Assembly: GCF_022664535.1 (NCBI RefSeq)
Contig: NZ_JAKUJY010000003.1
Location: forward strand, 1-64,000
Source: Sphingobium trunci
Lineage (GTDB): Bacteria > Pseudomonadota > Alphaproteobacteria > Sphingomonadales > Sphingomonadaceae
Reading direction: 5' to 3'
DNA: 64,000 nt
Shown: one piece after another, positions 8,319 to 16,996 of the stretch
Layout: the number at the start of each line of letters is the position of its first letter
How positions within the stretch are numbered: the stretch's first letter is position 1
Program-made: the position numbers and the translations under genes
The notes under the pieces: generated by a model
Databases searched by the model: none
What the model was told of the DNA's origin: nothing
The model's input: the letters and a program-made list of their open reading frames with translations, nothing else

Positions 8319-8403
8319 GGCATGGTGATGCGGTGGTCATTGATAAAATCGAACCTGTGGATGGTATTCGCAGCTCCATTTCTTTTTACAGGGAGTCATT
8401 TCA

Positions 8404-9435
8404 TTGAAAACGGTTGTCTGCTCCGAGCCGTTCACCCTTAATATCGAGCAGCGCCCCCGGCCAAGGCGTGGCAAAGGCGAGGTGCTGATTCAAGTGAATC
8501 GTGTCGGAATTTGCGGAACCGACTATCATATCTTCGCAGGGAACCAGCCATTTCTGAGTTATCCGCGCGTAATGGGACATGAACTGGCAGGTTCGATAGT
8601 GGAAGCAGATGCTGCATCCGTCTTCAAACCCGGACAGATCGTTACCATCAACCCCTATCTGGCCTGCGGACAATGTGTCGCCTGCCGAAAGGGTAAACCG
8701 AACTGCTGTGTGGGCATAAGGGTGTTGGGAGTCCATGCCGACGGCGGCATGGCCGAGCTGATAGCGGTTCCGGAAGAGGCGCTCGTCGAGGTAGATGGCC
8801 TCACGCTCGATCAAGCGGCGATGGTCGAATTTCTGTCTGTCGGAGCTCATGCGGTTCGCCGCGGCAAGGTGCAACCGGCGGACAGGGTCCTCGTAGTAGG
8901 GGCTGGACCGATCGGCATAGCCGCCGCCATTTTCGCCAAGGCAGAAGGGGGCGAAGTGACGCTGATCGACACCTCGATCGAACGGCTTCAATATGCTCGT
9001 GATCATCTGGGATTCGATAGGGTGGAGAGGGTTGAGGGCGACATCGCTGAACGACTGGGCGGCCAGACCGGTGGTGAGTTCTTCGATGTGGTTTTCGATG
9101 CCACCGGCAGCCCCCACGCGATCGAGGCTGGCTTTGCTTATGTTGCGCATGGCGGAACTTACGTCCTAATCAGCGTGGTGAAGGGAGAAATCAAATTCTC
9201 AGACGCTGAATTTCACAAGCGTGAAATGCAGCTTGTTGGAAGCCGCAACGCGACCGCAGCGGACTTTCGCCGCGTCATTTCCGCGATCAGGGATGGAATG
9301 GTGCCGGCAGCGGCCATGCACACGCACAGCTTTCTTCTGGAAGAGGCCGCAACGCAGATACCTGAGTTGATTGCCAATCAAAGCAAAGTCATCAAGGCCA
9401 TTGGCCGTTTCTCGGACGGTGAGTTTGCGCCCTAG
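8404..9435 (+). CDS. Zinc-dependent alcohol dehydrogenase (possible keto-deoxy-fuconate dehydrogenase)
   Basis: This 343-residue medium-chain dehydrogenase/reductase resembles L-threonine, sorbitol and L-galactonate dehydrogenases. Catalytic zinc ligands are Cys in GICGTD (about residue 37) and the HE pair in GHELAG (about 59-60). Four structural-zinc cysteines are in CGQCVACRKGKPNCC (about 88-102). A Rossmann VVGAGPIGIAAA near residue 167 followed by an acidic residue (TLID) indicates NAD. The start is a TTG at 8404 preceded by GGGAG; no ATG fits. Placed after the dehydratase, it may oxidise 2-keto-3-deoxy-L-fuconate, replacing the lost SDR at 4778-4903. That role is inference. Confidence 0.78.
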   Translation: MKTVVCSEPFTLNIEQRPRPRRGKGEVLIQVNRVGICGTDYHIFAGNQPFLSYPRVMGHELAGSIVEADAASVFKPGQIVTINPYLACGQCVACRKGKPNCCVGIRVLGVHADGGMAELIAVPEEALVEVDGLTLDQAAMVEFLSVGAHAVRRGKVQPADRVLVVGAGPIGIAAAIFAKAEGGEVTLIDTSIERLQYARDHLGFDRVERVEGDIAERLGGQTGGEFFDVVFDATGSPHAIEAGFAYVAHGGTYVLISVVKGEIKFSDAEFHKREMQLVGSRNATAADFRRVISAIRDGMVPAAAMHTHSFLLEEAATQIPELIANQSKVIKAIGRFSDGEFAP

Positions 9436-9499
9436 CTCCTGTGCCGCTTCAGCCGGTTCTTGATGGGCGTGCGTAGTATAAAGCAGAAGAGGGAGCTTG

Positions 9500-11170
9500 A
9501 TGTTCAATCGGCGTGAGACGCTTGGAGTATTCGGCGCGGTTGCTGCTGCTGATGCCTTGAGCAAAAATGCAAAGGCCGTTCATGGCCAGGCAGGTCTGCC
9601 ATACACTCCCGATTGGGCATCCTTGACTGCAGGTTACAGGGCTCCGGACTGGTTTCGGGACGCAAAGTTCGGGATCTGGGCGCATTGGAGCGCACAATGC
9701 GTGCCGGAGGAAGGTGATTGGTACGCGCGGGACATGTACCGCCAGGGAAGCCGCGCCAACCGGGCTCATCTCTCCAAATACGGTCACCCGTCGCAATTCG
9801 GCTTCATGGAGATCGCAAATCTCTGGAAGGCAGAACGATGGCAGCCGGAACGTCTCATCGACCTGTATAAGCGTGCGGGCGCGCGCTATTTCGTTGCGTT
9901 GGCAAACCATCATGACAATTTCGACGCCTATGCGTCCACTTATCATCCCTGGAATTCAACGCGGGTCGGGCCATGCAAGGATATCGTGGGAATCTGGGCC
10001 GGGCATGCGCGTGCACGCGGTATGCGATTTGGGGTGTCCAATCACAGCGCTCATTCGTGGCACTGGTTTCAGACCGCCTATGGTTATGACCCTGAGGGAC
10101 CGATGCGGGGCCAGCGCTATGACGCCGCGCGCCTGGGAACTGCGGATGGACGCGGAAAGTGGTGGGATGGGCTGGATCCCGGGCTGCTTTATGGAAAACG
10201 TACCATGCCGCTGCCCGACGGGGTTCAAACCATTGCCGAAGCCGACGCGCTCCACGAACGCACTGATGGCATCTGGACCGAGGCATTCCCTGAGGCCGCT
10301 CCACAATTTGCCCAGGATTGGGCGTTACGTTGCCGTGAACTGATCGACAAATATCGGCCTGATCTTTTGTATTTTGACAATTTTGGTCTACCTTTCCAGC
10401 AGATAGGCCTCGACATGGCGGCCTATTTTTACAACGCGAACCTCTCCTGGCATGATGGCAGGCTGGAGGCTGTTCTAAACGCGAAAATGATGCCTGCCGA
10501 GCGGCGAATGGGATTGGTGGAAGATGTCGAGCGAGGCGGCAAGTCCTTTATCGAGACTTTTCCGTGGCAGACGGATACCTGCATCGGCAACTGGCATTAT
10601 GACCGGGCGCTTTATGAGCGCAATGGATATAAGACCGCTGCGACTATCATCCATATGCTGTGCGATGTCGTTTCGAAAAATGGAAATCTGCTGCTGAACA
10701 TTCCGATGCGGGGTGACGGGACCATCGACGAGAAGGAAGAGATGATCCTCGAGCAACTCGCCCGCTGGATGACACGCTTTGGCGAGGCAATTTACGGCAC
10801 CCGACCTTGGCGTATCCATGGGGAGGGACCCGTCAAGCCCAACAGTGGTATGTTTGCCGAGGGGGGATCCAAGTCGCCGTACACAGCGAGTGATGTGCGC
10901 TACGTCCGCAAGGGACCAAATGTCCATGCCCTTGTTCTGGGGTGGCCGGAAGACGGCGTTGTCCGCCTTAAATCCTGGGGGAAAGGCAACCCGGTCGGGC
11001 GCGGTGAGATCCAGCGCGTCACAGTGCCGGGGGTGTCCGCGCCGGTTGCGTTCCGCCGAACGGAAGAAGCCCTGGAAGTACCATTGCCCGACACATTGCG
11101 AAATGGCATCGGTGCGGCGCTGGTCTTGTCCGGAGAAGGTCTGGCAACGGCCAGTCTCGACGATAGCTGA
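9500..11170 (+). CDS. GH29 alpha-L-fucosidase with probable Tat signal
   Basis: This 556-residue enzyme matches family GH29 alpha-L-fucosidases, which release terminal L-fucose by a retaining mechanism. The family entry motif is DWFRDAKFGIWAHW near residue 50. HHDNFDAY lies near residue 138, and the nucleophile Asp is in PDLLYFDNF near residue 292. The C-terminal half shows VSKNGNLLLNIPMRGDGTID. The N-terminus has a twin-arginine pattern (NRRETLG) before a short hydrophobic stretch, suggesting Tat export to the periplasm, although charged residues make the signal imperfect. The ATG at 9500 follows GAGGGAG by 6 bases. It ends the + strand locus and supplies L-fucose to the FucP and oxidation genes upstream. 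Confidence 0.9.
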   Translation: MFNRRETLGVFGAVAAADALSKNAKAVHGQAGLPYTPDWASLTAGYRAPDWFRDAKFGIWAHWSAQCVPEEGDWYARDMYRQGSRANRAHLSKYGHPSQFGFMEIANLWKAERWQPERLIDLYKRAGARYFVALANHHDNFDAYASTYHPWNSTRVGPCKDIVGIWAGHARARGMRFGVSNHSAHSWHWFQTAYGYDPEGPMRGQRYDAARLGTADGRGKWWDGLDPGLLYGKRTMPLPDGVQTIAEADALHERTDGIWTEAFPEAAPQFAQDWALRCRELIDKYRPDLLYFDNFGLPFQQIGLDMAAYFYNANLSWHDGRLEAVLNAKMMPAERRMGLVEDVERGGKSFIETFPWQTDTCIGNWHYDRALYERNGYKTAATIIHMLCDVVSKNGNLLLNIPMRGDGTIDEKEEMILEQLARWMTRFGEAIYGTRPWRIHGEGPVKPNSGMFAEGGSKSPYTASDVRYVRKGPNVHALVLGWPEDGVVRLKSWGKGNPVGRGEIQRVTVPGVSAPVAFRRTEEALEVPLPDTLRNGIGAALVLSGEGLATASLDDS

Positions 11171-11196
11171 CTATGATGCTTTGAAAGATTCGTCCC

Positions 11197-11241
11197 AAGA
11201 AAAAGCCGGATGGCGAGACCATGGGTGCCACCGGCCGGCTT
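11197..11241 (-). terminator. Terminator for the minus-strand genes, between the convergent loci
   Basis: Read on the minus strand, AAGCCGG pairs with CCGGCTT across a loop with partly paired GGTGGC and GCCATC, followed by TTTTTCTT. It lies between the convergent ends of the GH29 gene and the GH28-like gene and fits a Rho-independent terminator for the latter. Confidence 0.6.
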
Positions 11242-11260
11242 GCTGGGCAAGGTCAGGCTT

Positions 11261-12664
11261 CTACTGTGTCCTGATATTTCGGGCGAAGGGGCCGATCTTG
11301 AGCACCGTTGGATTATCGATGTCGATCTTGCGCCCGCCGATCGTCACATTTTCCAGGCGAATGTCGTCGATGCCGCGCAACTCGTCATAGCCAGAGATCA
11401 GCGAGGCGCTGGGCATACCTTCGCCTGTATAGCTCACGTTGCGCAACGTCACGCGTTTGATGCCGCGTCCCGGACTGGTGTTATATTTCTGGTTGAGCAT
11501 GACGCGGAACTGGAACAGCTTGGCTTCCTCTATCCGGTCTACCCGGATGTTGCTGAAGCTGATGTCCTGCACCAGGTTCGAATCTCCGGCCATGATCGAC
11601 ATGACGCCTTCATAGTCGGGGTCGTCTTCATCCACATTTACAACGTCGATGTTGTCGAAGCGGACATTTTCGATGATTTCGGGCTTGATGGTATTTCCAT
11701 GGACGCCGATGAACATCGCATGCGCGACATCGGCCCATAATGTCGAATTGGTCACGCTGATGTCGCGTGAGTCTCCATAGATTTCATCCCGATGCGTATA
11801 AACGGTGACGCAATCGTCCGAAGTCCGAAGGAACAGACGATCCAGCGACACCCGTTCCGAACTGTAGATGTTGATCCCGTCGGTCCACCGGCCACCGGTA
11901 ATACCTTTGATGTCGGAGAAACGAATATCCTTCGACATGACCGATCGGCCGACACCGGCATCGGCCTGTGTCACGATCAGCCCTTGGATAGAGACATTCT
12001 GCGATTTGACGACCAGAAACTGCGCGCCGTCTTCGCCGGCAGGCGGCAGAATCAGGCCGTGCCCGACAATGCGCACATTATGCGCATTGTCGACGCGGAA
12101 CGTGCCCCTCAGCACGGCTCCACCCTCCAGATAGACCGTTTCGTCCGACTTGACGTTGAAAACGCCGCCGCCGCCTTCGGGTACATGCAAGCCGGGTCCG
12201 AAGCGGCGGACATTTTCGCCTTGGGGTGCGGGGATAGGTGCTCCAGCAAAGACGTGAAGATTGTGCAGGCGGTCGTCGTCGAAAAAGACCGCGAAATTCT
12301 GGGGATGATCCAGCGAGATATAGACTTTGTCGTCGCGTATGATGGGGCGAGGAGCATCGTTCCTCGGACCTATGTTCACCTTGGAGAAATTCCCGTTATT
12401 CTTCTGGATACGCAATTCGACCTTGCCGGTGAAATCGAAATAAACCATGGATGCATCCTGCGGTCGGTCATGATCGACGCGAACATTCCATTCATACAGA
12501 TCTTTCCACTCGCCGTTTTCGGAACGGACCTGAACAGTGAAGTCGTCATTATGGGCCGTATATTGCAGCGCTGGTGGAACGTCATAGGTCTGAAGTGTCT
12601 GGCCCCAGACTGGCGCAGCCGTTGACAAGGCCATGATCAAAACTGCCGCGAACGAAATGCGCAT
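11261..12664 (-). CDS. Exported GH28-like right-handed beta-helix glycosidase
   Basis: This 467-residue protein has a clear signal peptide (MRISFAAVLIMALS... AAPVWGQ). A beta-sandwich-like N-terminal region covers about residues 25-150, and a right-handed parallel beta-helix follows. Acidic motifs resemble the polygalacturonase clan: WTDGINIY near residue 261, TSDDCVTVY near 282 and GVHGNT near 321, matching the GH28 pattern of NTD, DD and GHG. GH49 has a similar two-domain layout and is the alternative. The ATG at 12664 is chosen because GGGGAGGGG precedes it and the signal peptide begins there. A GTTATCGATATC operator upstream places it in the LacI regulon rather than the fucose operon. Likely substrate: an internal linkage of a uronic-acid or fucose-rich polysaccharide. 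Confidence 0.75.
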   Translation of the reverse strand: MRISFAAVLIMALSTAAPVWGQTLQTYDVPPALQYTAHNDDFTVQVRSENGEWKDLYEWNVRVDHDRPQDASMVYFDFTGKVELRIQKNNGNFSKVNIGPRNDAPRPIIRDDKVYISLDHPQNFAVFFDDDRLHNLHVFAGAPIPAPQGENVRRFGPGLHVPEGGGGVFNVKSDETVYLEGGAVLRGTFRVDNAHNVRIVGHGLILPPAGEDGAQFLVVKSQNVSIQGLIVTQADAGVGRSVMSKDIRFSDIKGITGGRWTDGINIYSSERVSLDRLFLRTSDDCVTVYTHRDEIYGDSRDISVTNSTLWADVAHAMFIGVHGNTIKPEIIENVRFDNIDVVNVDEDDPDYEGVMSIMAGDSNLVQDISFSNIRVDRIEEAKLFQFRVMLNQKYNTSPGRGIKRVTLRNVSYTGEGMPSASLISGYDELRGIDDIRLENVTIGGRKIDIDNPTVLKIGPFARNIRTQ

Positions 12665-12692
12665 ACCCCTCCCCGCCATTCTCATGCATCAG

Positions 12693-12704
12693 GATATCGA
12701 TAAC
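12693..12704 (-). promoter_or_regulatory. LacI-type operator before the GH28-like gene
   Basis: The minus strand reads GTTATCGATATC, identical to sites at 26027, 33462 and 33534. It lies about 29 bases before the chosen start of the GH28-like gene. This separates the gene transcriptionally from the aldo/keto reductase upstream. Confidence 0.65.
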
Positions 12705-12757
12705 ATATGTCTGCCCGCCGGGGCCAGACTTATTTATCACATCGTCACATCTTTAGG

Positions 12758-13780
12758 TCAGGGAATGGGTGCGTCGCTGCGCAACAAGCCCTGATGGCGC
12801 AGTTCCGCCCAGAAATCCCGGGCTATGACCTCACGATAGAGGTTCACGGTCTGCTCCACGCGCGCGGCGCTTTCCAGTCCGGGAATCACGCTGGCGATCT
12901 GGGGATGAGCCAGCACGAATTGCAATGCCGCAGCGGCCAGGGTGACATCATACCGATCTGCAACGGCCTCGATCCTGCGGACGCGTTCGATGACGGCGGC
13001 GGGCGCTGGCTGATAATCATAGAGTGCTTGGCTGCCGGTGCGGGTACCTGTCGCCAATATACCGCTGTTATAGGGGCCGCCGACCACGACCGACGTTCCC
13101 GCCGCCGCGCATGAGGGCAGCAGGCTGTCGAGCGCCTCCTGCTCGAGCAGCGTATAGCGCCCCGCCAGCAGGATCACGTCCAGATGCGCCTCGCGCATCG
13201 CATCCTGGCAGACCGCGATCTCGTTCACACCCAGGCCGAAGGCCGTAATCAGGCCCTCGTCGCGCAGCCGCTCCAGCGCCTTCAGGCCGCCGCCGGCGGT
13301 CAGCTGCTCCCAGTAATGCGCTGCCTTTGCCCCGTGATTGAAGCTGCCGATATCATGCACATACAGGATATCCACATGGCTGAGGCCCAGTCGCTGCAGG
13401 CTGTCCTCATGGCTGCGCAATATCCCATCGTGGCTATAGTCGTAATGCACCCGGAATGGCATTGGCGATCGGAAGCCGTCCCGTTCTCGGTCGTCGCTTA
13501 CCGTGCGGTCCGGCTGCATCAGGCGCCCCACCTTGGTCGATATTGTGACGCCAGGCACAAGTCGGACGGCGTCGCCGACCCGTCGTTCCGACAGGCCTCG
13601 GCCATAATGCGGCGCGGTATCGATATAGCGCAGCCCCATCTGCAGGGCGGCGTTCAAGGTCGTTCGCGTCTGCGCATCACTGACCGGCCGATAGAGATTG
13701 CCCAGCGACGCGGCGCCGAATCCCAGTTCCGGGACATGGAGGGCGGTCAGGCCGACACGGCGGAGGGAGATGTCGTTCAC
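12758..13780 (-). CDS. Aldo/keto reductase, probable L-fucose dehydrogenase (second copy)
   Basis: This 340-residue paralogue of the enzyme at 5775-6809 has long identical stretches (DTAPHYGRGLSERRVGD, DRERDGFRSPMPF, YNSGILATGTR). The catalytic Asp, Tyr, Lys and His are all present in DTAPHYG, STKVG and YVHDIG. The GTG at 13780 is chosen because it gives the same VND/EIS-type start as the paralogue; the open frame upstream lacks family similarity. It lies 73 bases after the FAH-family hydrolase and is probably the last gene of the minus-strand fucose operon. NAD(P)-linked oxidation of L-fucose or a similar aldose to the lactone is the expected activity. Confidence 0.83.
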   Translation of the reverse strand: MNDISLRRVGLTALHVPELGFGAASLGNLYRPVSDAQTRTTLNAALQMGLRYIDTAPHYGRGLSERRVGDAVRLVPGVTISTKVGRLMQPDRTVSDDRERDGFRSPMPFRVHYDYSHDGILRSHEDSLQRLGLSHVDILYVHDIGSFNHGAKAAHYWEQLTAGGGLKALERLRDEGLITAFGLGVNEIAVCQDAMREAHLDVILLAGRYTLLEQEALDSLLPSCAAAGTSVVVGGPYNSGILATGTRTGSQALYDYQPAPAAVIERVRRIEAVADRYDVTLAAAALQFVLAHPQIASVIPGLESAARVEQTVNLYREVIARDFWAELRHQGLLRSDAPIP

Positions 13781-13853
13781 GATGAAGATCCTGGCATGAT
13801 GGATATCCTGGTCGTTCCATCGACGCCGCACGGGCGATGGTCGCGGGGAGGCG

Positions 13854-14708
13854 TCAGCCCGCCGCCGCCCAGGGTATGAACAGCTGGCGCTGCTGGCCCA
13901 GCTTCTCGATGCCCAGCGTCACGATGTCGCCCGCCTTCAAATACCATGGTTCCGGTTTTTGTCCCAGCCCGACGCCGGGCGGCGTACCCGTGGTGATGAT
14001 GTCGCCTGGCTCCAGCGTCATGAATTGCGAGCAATAGCTGACGATCTGAGCCACGGTGAAAATCATCGTGCGGGTCGATCCATCCTGCACGCGCTTGCCA
14101 TTCACCTCCAGCCACATCGACAGCATTTGCGGATCGCCCACCTCGTCGGCGGTGACCAGCCATGGGCCGACCGGGCCGAAAGTGGGAAAGCCCTTGCCCT
14201 TGTCCCAGGTCATGCCACGTTCCTGCTGCCAATGGCGTTCGGACACGTCGTTTACTACGCAATAGCCCGCGACATGGGACAGCGCGTCGGCTTCCGCGAC
14301 ATATTCGGCGGCACGGCCGATGACGACGCCCAGCTCAACTTCCCAGTCGGTTTTCCGGCTGTCGCGCGGGATGATGACGGGATCGTTCGGCCCCTGAAGG
14401 CAGCTGACCCATTTGTTGAACACCACCGGCTCTTCCGGGATCGGCAGATTGGATTCGGCGGCATGGTCGGCATAATTGAGGCCGATGGCAATGAACTTGC
14501 GCGTGCCCGCAACCGGAACCCCATAGCGCTCGCCCGGCGCGACGAGTGGCAGGCTGGCGGGGTCGACCCCATGCAGCGCTTCGAAATTGCAGGCCAGCAA
14601 CGCCCCATCGATGTCGGTGACAACGTCCGACAGGTCGCGAACGCGGCCTTCGGCATCGACCATCCCCGGCTTTTCCTGTCCGGCGGCTCCGTAACGGCAT
14701 AATTTCAT
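13854..14708 (-). CDS. FAH-family hydrolase (2,4-diketo-3-deoxy-L-fuconate hydrolase type)
   Basis: This 284-residue member of the fumarylacetoacetate hydrolase family would cleave a 2,4-diketo-3-deoxy aldonate into pyruvate and L-lactate, the last step of the diketo-hydrolase route. Metal-binding Glu residues are seen in [11 protein letters not shown] near residue 122 and the Asp in VVNDVSER near 155. [12 protein letters not shown] near 240 is the usual C-terminal active-site loop. The ATG at 14708 starts the family match (MKLCRYG) and overlaps the LldD stop (ATGA). L-rhamnose-pathway hydrolases belong to the same family, so fucose versus rhamnose rests on neighbours. Confidence 0.85.
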   Translation of the reverse strand: MKLCRYGAAGQEKPGMVDAEGRVRDLSDVVTDIDGALLACNFEALHGVDPASLPLVAPGERYGVPVAGTRKFIAIGLNYADHAAESNLPIPEEPVVFNKWVSCLQGPNDPVIIPRDSRKTDWEVELGVVIGRAAEYVAEADALSHVAGYCVVNDVSERHWQQERGMTWDKGKGFPTFGPVGPWLVTADEVGDPQMLSMWLEVNGKRVQDGSTRTMIFTVAQIVSYCSQFMTLEPGDIITTGTPPGVGLGQKPEPWYLKAGDIVTLGIEKLGQQRQLFIPWAAAG

Positions 14709-15856
14709 CGCATGTCCTTCATATCGGCAAGAATGGAACGGTCGATGGCATCGACCCGATTGACTCCGGTCAGCGTCATCGCGACCCGCATTTCCTTCTC
14801 GATCAGGTCGAGCAACTGGCGAACGCCCGCTTCGCCCCGCGCTGCGAGGGCAAAGAGCCAGGCCCGCCCGAGCAGCACGCCTTTGGCGCCTAGCGCCAGC
14901 ATCCGCACCACGTCCAGGCCCGACCGGACGCCGGAATCCGCTAGTACCGTCAGCCGGTCGCCCACCGCATCGGCGATGGCGGGCAGGGCGCGGGCGCTCG
15001 ACAGCACGCCGTCCAACTGCCGGCCGCCATGGTTGGAAACGACGATTCCCGCCGCGCCGACGTCGGCGGCGGCGCACGCGTCCTCAGGATCGAGAATGCC
15101 CTTGATGATGAGCGGGCCACCCCAGGCGTCGCGGATCCATTCCAGATCCTTCCATTGGATCGAAGGATCGAAATTCGCCCCCAGCCAGGCCATATAATCG
15201 TTCATGCCGCTGGCATCCCCCAGCACTGGTTCCAGATTGCCCAGCCGGTGCGGCCGTCCGTGGAAGCCGACGTCCCAGGCCCAACCCGGCTTGCCCATCG
15301 CCTGGAGCAGGCGCCGGGCTGGTGCCCATGGACCCGACATGCCCGAATGGGCGTCCCGATAGCGCGCCCCGGGAACAGGCATGTCGACGGTGAAGACCAG
15401 GGCTTCGGCTCCGGCTTCGCGCGCCCGGGCGATCAACTCGCGCATGAAGCCCCGGTCGCGCAACACGTAAAGTTGGAACCAGAGCGGGCCATCGCTGGCG
15501 CGTGCGACTTCCTCTATCCCGCACAGGGCGACCGTCGAAAGAGTGAAGGGCAGGCCCCGCATGTGAGCTGCGCGCGCGGCCAATGTTTCGCCGCGCCTGC
15601 GATACATGCCGCCAATGCCGATCGGCGCCAGCGCCACCGGCAGCGCTTGTTTCCGCCCGAACAAGGTTGTCGACATGTCGACTTCCGCGACGTCGCTCAA
15701 CACCCGCTGGCGCAGTGCCACATCGGCCAGGTCGGTGACGTTGCGGCGCAGTGTCACCTCCGCATAGGCGCCGCCGTCCGCATAGTCGAACAGGAAACGT
15801 GGCAACCGCTTCTGTGCGGCGCGGTGGAAATCGAGGGTCGATGCGATGGCCGTCAT
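14705..15856 (-). CDS. lldD: L-lactate dehydrogenase (FMN, respiratory type)
   Basis: This 383-residue alpha-hydroxy-acid dehydrogenase closely follows E. coli LldD through its length: [70 protein letters not shown] and the catalytic His in [19 protein letters not shown] near residue 275. It oxidises L-lactate to pyruvate and passes electrons to the respiratory chain. The ATG at 15856, 2 bases after the SDR stop, is chosen because it matches the family N-terminus; a GTG five codons earlier is possible. Placement before the lactate-producing FAH-family hydrolase gives a coherent pathway end, allowing both C3 products to enter as pyruvate. Confidence 0.9.
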   Translation of the reverse strand: MTAIASTLDFHRAAQKRLPRFLFDYADGGAYAEVTLRRNVTDLADVALRQRVLSDVAEVDMSTTLFGRKQALPVALAPIGIGGMYRRRGETLAARAAHMRGLPFTLSTVALCGIEEVARASDGPLWFQLYVLRDRGFMRELIARAREAGAEALVFTVDMPVPGARYRDAHSGMSGPWAPARRLLQAMGKPGWAWDVGFHGRPHRLGNLEPVLGDASGMNDYMAWLGANFDPSIQWKDLEWIRDAWGGPLIIKGILDPEDACAAADVGAAGIVVSNHGGRQLDGVLSSARALPAIADAVGDRLTVLADSGVRSGLDVVRMLALGAKGVLLGRAWLFALAARGEAGVRQLLDLIEKEMRVAMTLTGVNRVDAIDRSILADMKDMR

Positions 15857-15858
15857 CG

Positions 15859-16590
15859 TCAAGCCATGCACCAGCCGCCGTCGATGACGTGAAGCTGCCC
15901 GGTTGTATAGGCGCTTTCGTCCGAGGCGAGATAGAGAGCGAGCGCCGCCACTTCCTGCGCCGTACCGATCCGGCCCAGCGGCTGGCGGGCGACGAAGGCC
16001 CGCCGTGCCGCGTCCGCATCGCCGGTCGCCGCCAGCCTTTCATCGAGTGATGGCGACTGGACGGTGCCTGGGCAGATGGCGTTGCAACGGATTCTGTCCG
16101 CGACATAGTCGACCGCCACGGACCGGGTGATCCCCGCCACCGCCGCCTTGGACGCGCAATAGGCATAGCGGTTGGCGACGCCGATCACCGGACCTGCAAC
16201 AGAGGCCATGTTAATGATCGATCCGCCGCCGCGTGCGATCATCGCGGGCAACAGCGCGGCGATCATGTGTGTGACGGCATGGACATTGAGGTCGAATGAC
16301 AGGCGATAGCACGCATCGTCAGCGTCGAGCAGCATGCCAGCATCGACATAGCCCGCGCAATTGAACAATATGTCTGCACCGCCGATCGATGCTCCCAGCG
16401 CCGCGATCGCGCTGGCGTCAGTCAGGTCGATCGTCTGGGTAGCGCAGCCTTCCAGCGTTGCAAGCGTTGCCGCGTTGCGGTCCAGCGCAATGACCTCAGC
16501 GCCCTCGCGCGCGAACAATTCCGCCGATGCCCGTCCAATGCCTTGACCGGCGCCTGTGACGATCGCTCGTTTTCCCTCAAGCCTTCCCAT
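15859..16590 (-). CDS. SDR, probable 2-keto-3-deoxy-L-fuconate dehydrogenase
   Basis: This 243-residue short-chain dehydrogenase has the NAD motif GAGQGIG at residues 13-19, an acidic residue at the end of strand 2 (ALDRN, NAD preference), and the catalytic Tyr/Lys in YAYCASK near 143-149. The stretch [15 protein letters not shown] and the ending [20 protein letters not shown] match the BDH2/DHRS6-like group that includes bacterial 2-keto-3-deoxy-L-fuconate dehydrogenases. It would form the 2,4-diketo acid cleaved by the FAH hydrolase two genes on. An AGGAA ribosome site lies 5 bases before the ATG. Confidence 0.84.
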   Translation of the reverse strand: MGRLEGKRAIVTGAGQGIGRASAELFAREGAEVIALDRNAATLATLEGCATQTIDLTDASAIAALGASIGGADILFNCAGYVDAGMLLDADDACYRLSFDLNVHAVTHMIAALLPAMIARGGGSIINMASVAGPVIGVANRYAYCASKAAVAGITRSVAVDYVADRIRCNAICPGTVQSPSLDERLAATGDADAARRAFVARQPLGRIGTAQEVAALALYLASDESAYTTGQLHVIDGGWCMA

Positions 16591-16627
16591 TGCGTTCCTG
16601 TGCTTTCATTTTCTCTACCAAATGTTT

Positions 16628-16996
16628 TCAGGGGTGATCCGACTGACGGAACACCAGCGCCGCTTCGGGCCAGCCCGTTCCATCCGCGAGCGGCGCGCGC
16701 TGCAGCGTGCCCATGCGCCGCTCCCATTCCGCCATGGCCGGATCTGCAGCCTTTTCGGCGTCCATTGCATCGCCGTCGAACAGCGGATCGACCTGCATCA
16801 ACATCACCAGCCGGTTGCCCGCACGAAAGATTTCCATGTCGATGATGCCATGGCGGCGCTGTGCGTCCAGCACCGCCTGCGTCACGCCGCCGGGCCGGTG
16901 CGCGGCGTCATATTCGGCCCAGACCGCCGGGTCGTCGGCCAGGTCCATGACCCGGACGATCCGTCTCGGCCGCTTGCTCTTCGTCTCGCTCATCAT
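16628..16996 (-). CDS. L-rhamnose mutarotase family protein (second copy)
   Basis: This 122-residue RhaM/DUF718-family mutarotase has RRIVRVMDLADDP, YDAAHRPGGV with the conserved His, and GIIDMEIFRAGNRLVMLMQ. The 3' part (MAEWERRMGTLQRAPLADGTGW) is also typical. The start overlaps the upstream glycosidase stop as ATGATG; the first ATG (16996) gives the common ATGA overlap. It is only moderately similar to the copy at 2892-3227. Within this operon it probably speeds supply of the L-fucose anomer used by the aldo/keto reductase. Confidence 0.8.
   Translation of the reverse strand: MMSETKSKRPRRIVRVMDLADDPAVWAEYDAAHRPGGVTQAVLDAQRRHGIIDMEIFRAGNRLVMLMQVDPLFDGDAMDAEKAADPAMAEWERRMGTLQRAPLADGTGWPEAALVFRQSDHP

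Noticed and set aside
13610..13635. TATCGATA-like sequence resembling the LacI operator
   Set aside because: It lies within the aldo/keto reductase coding sequence at the conserved IDTAPHYG region; a similar match occurs in the paralogue near 5930, so it reflects protein conservation.
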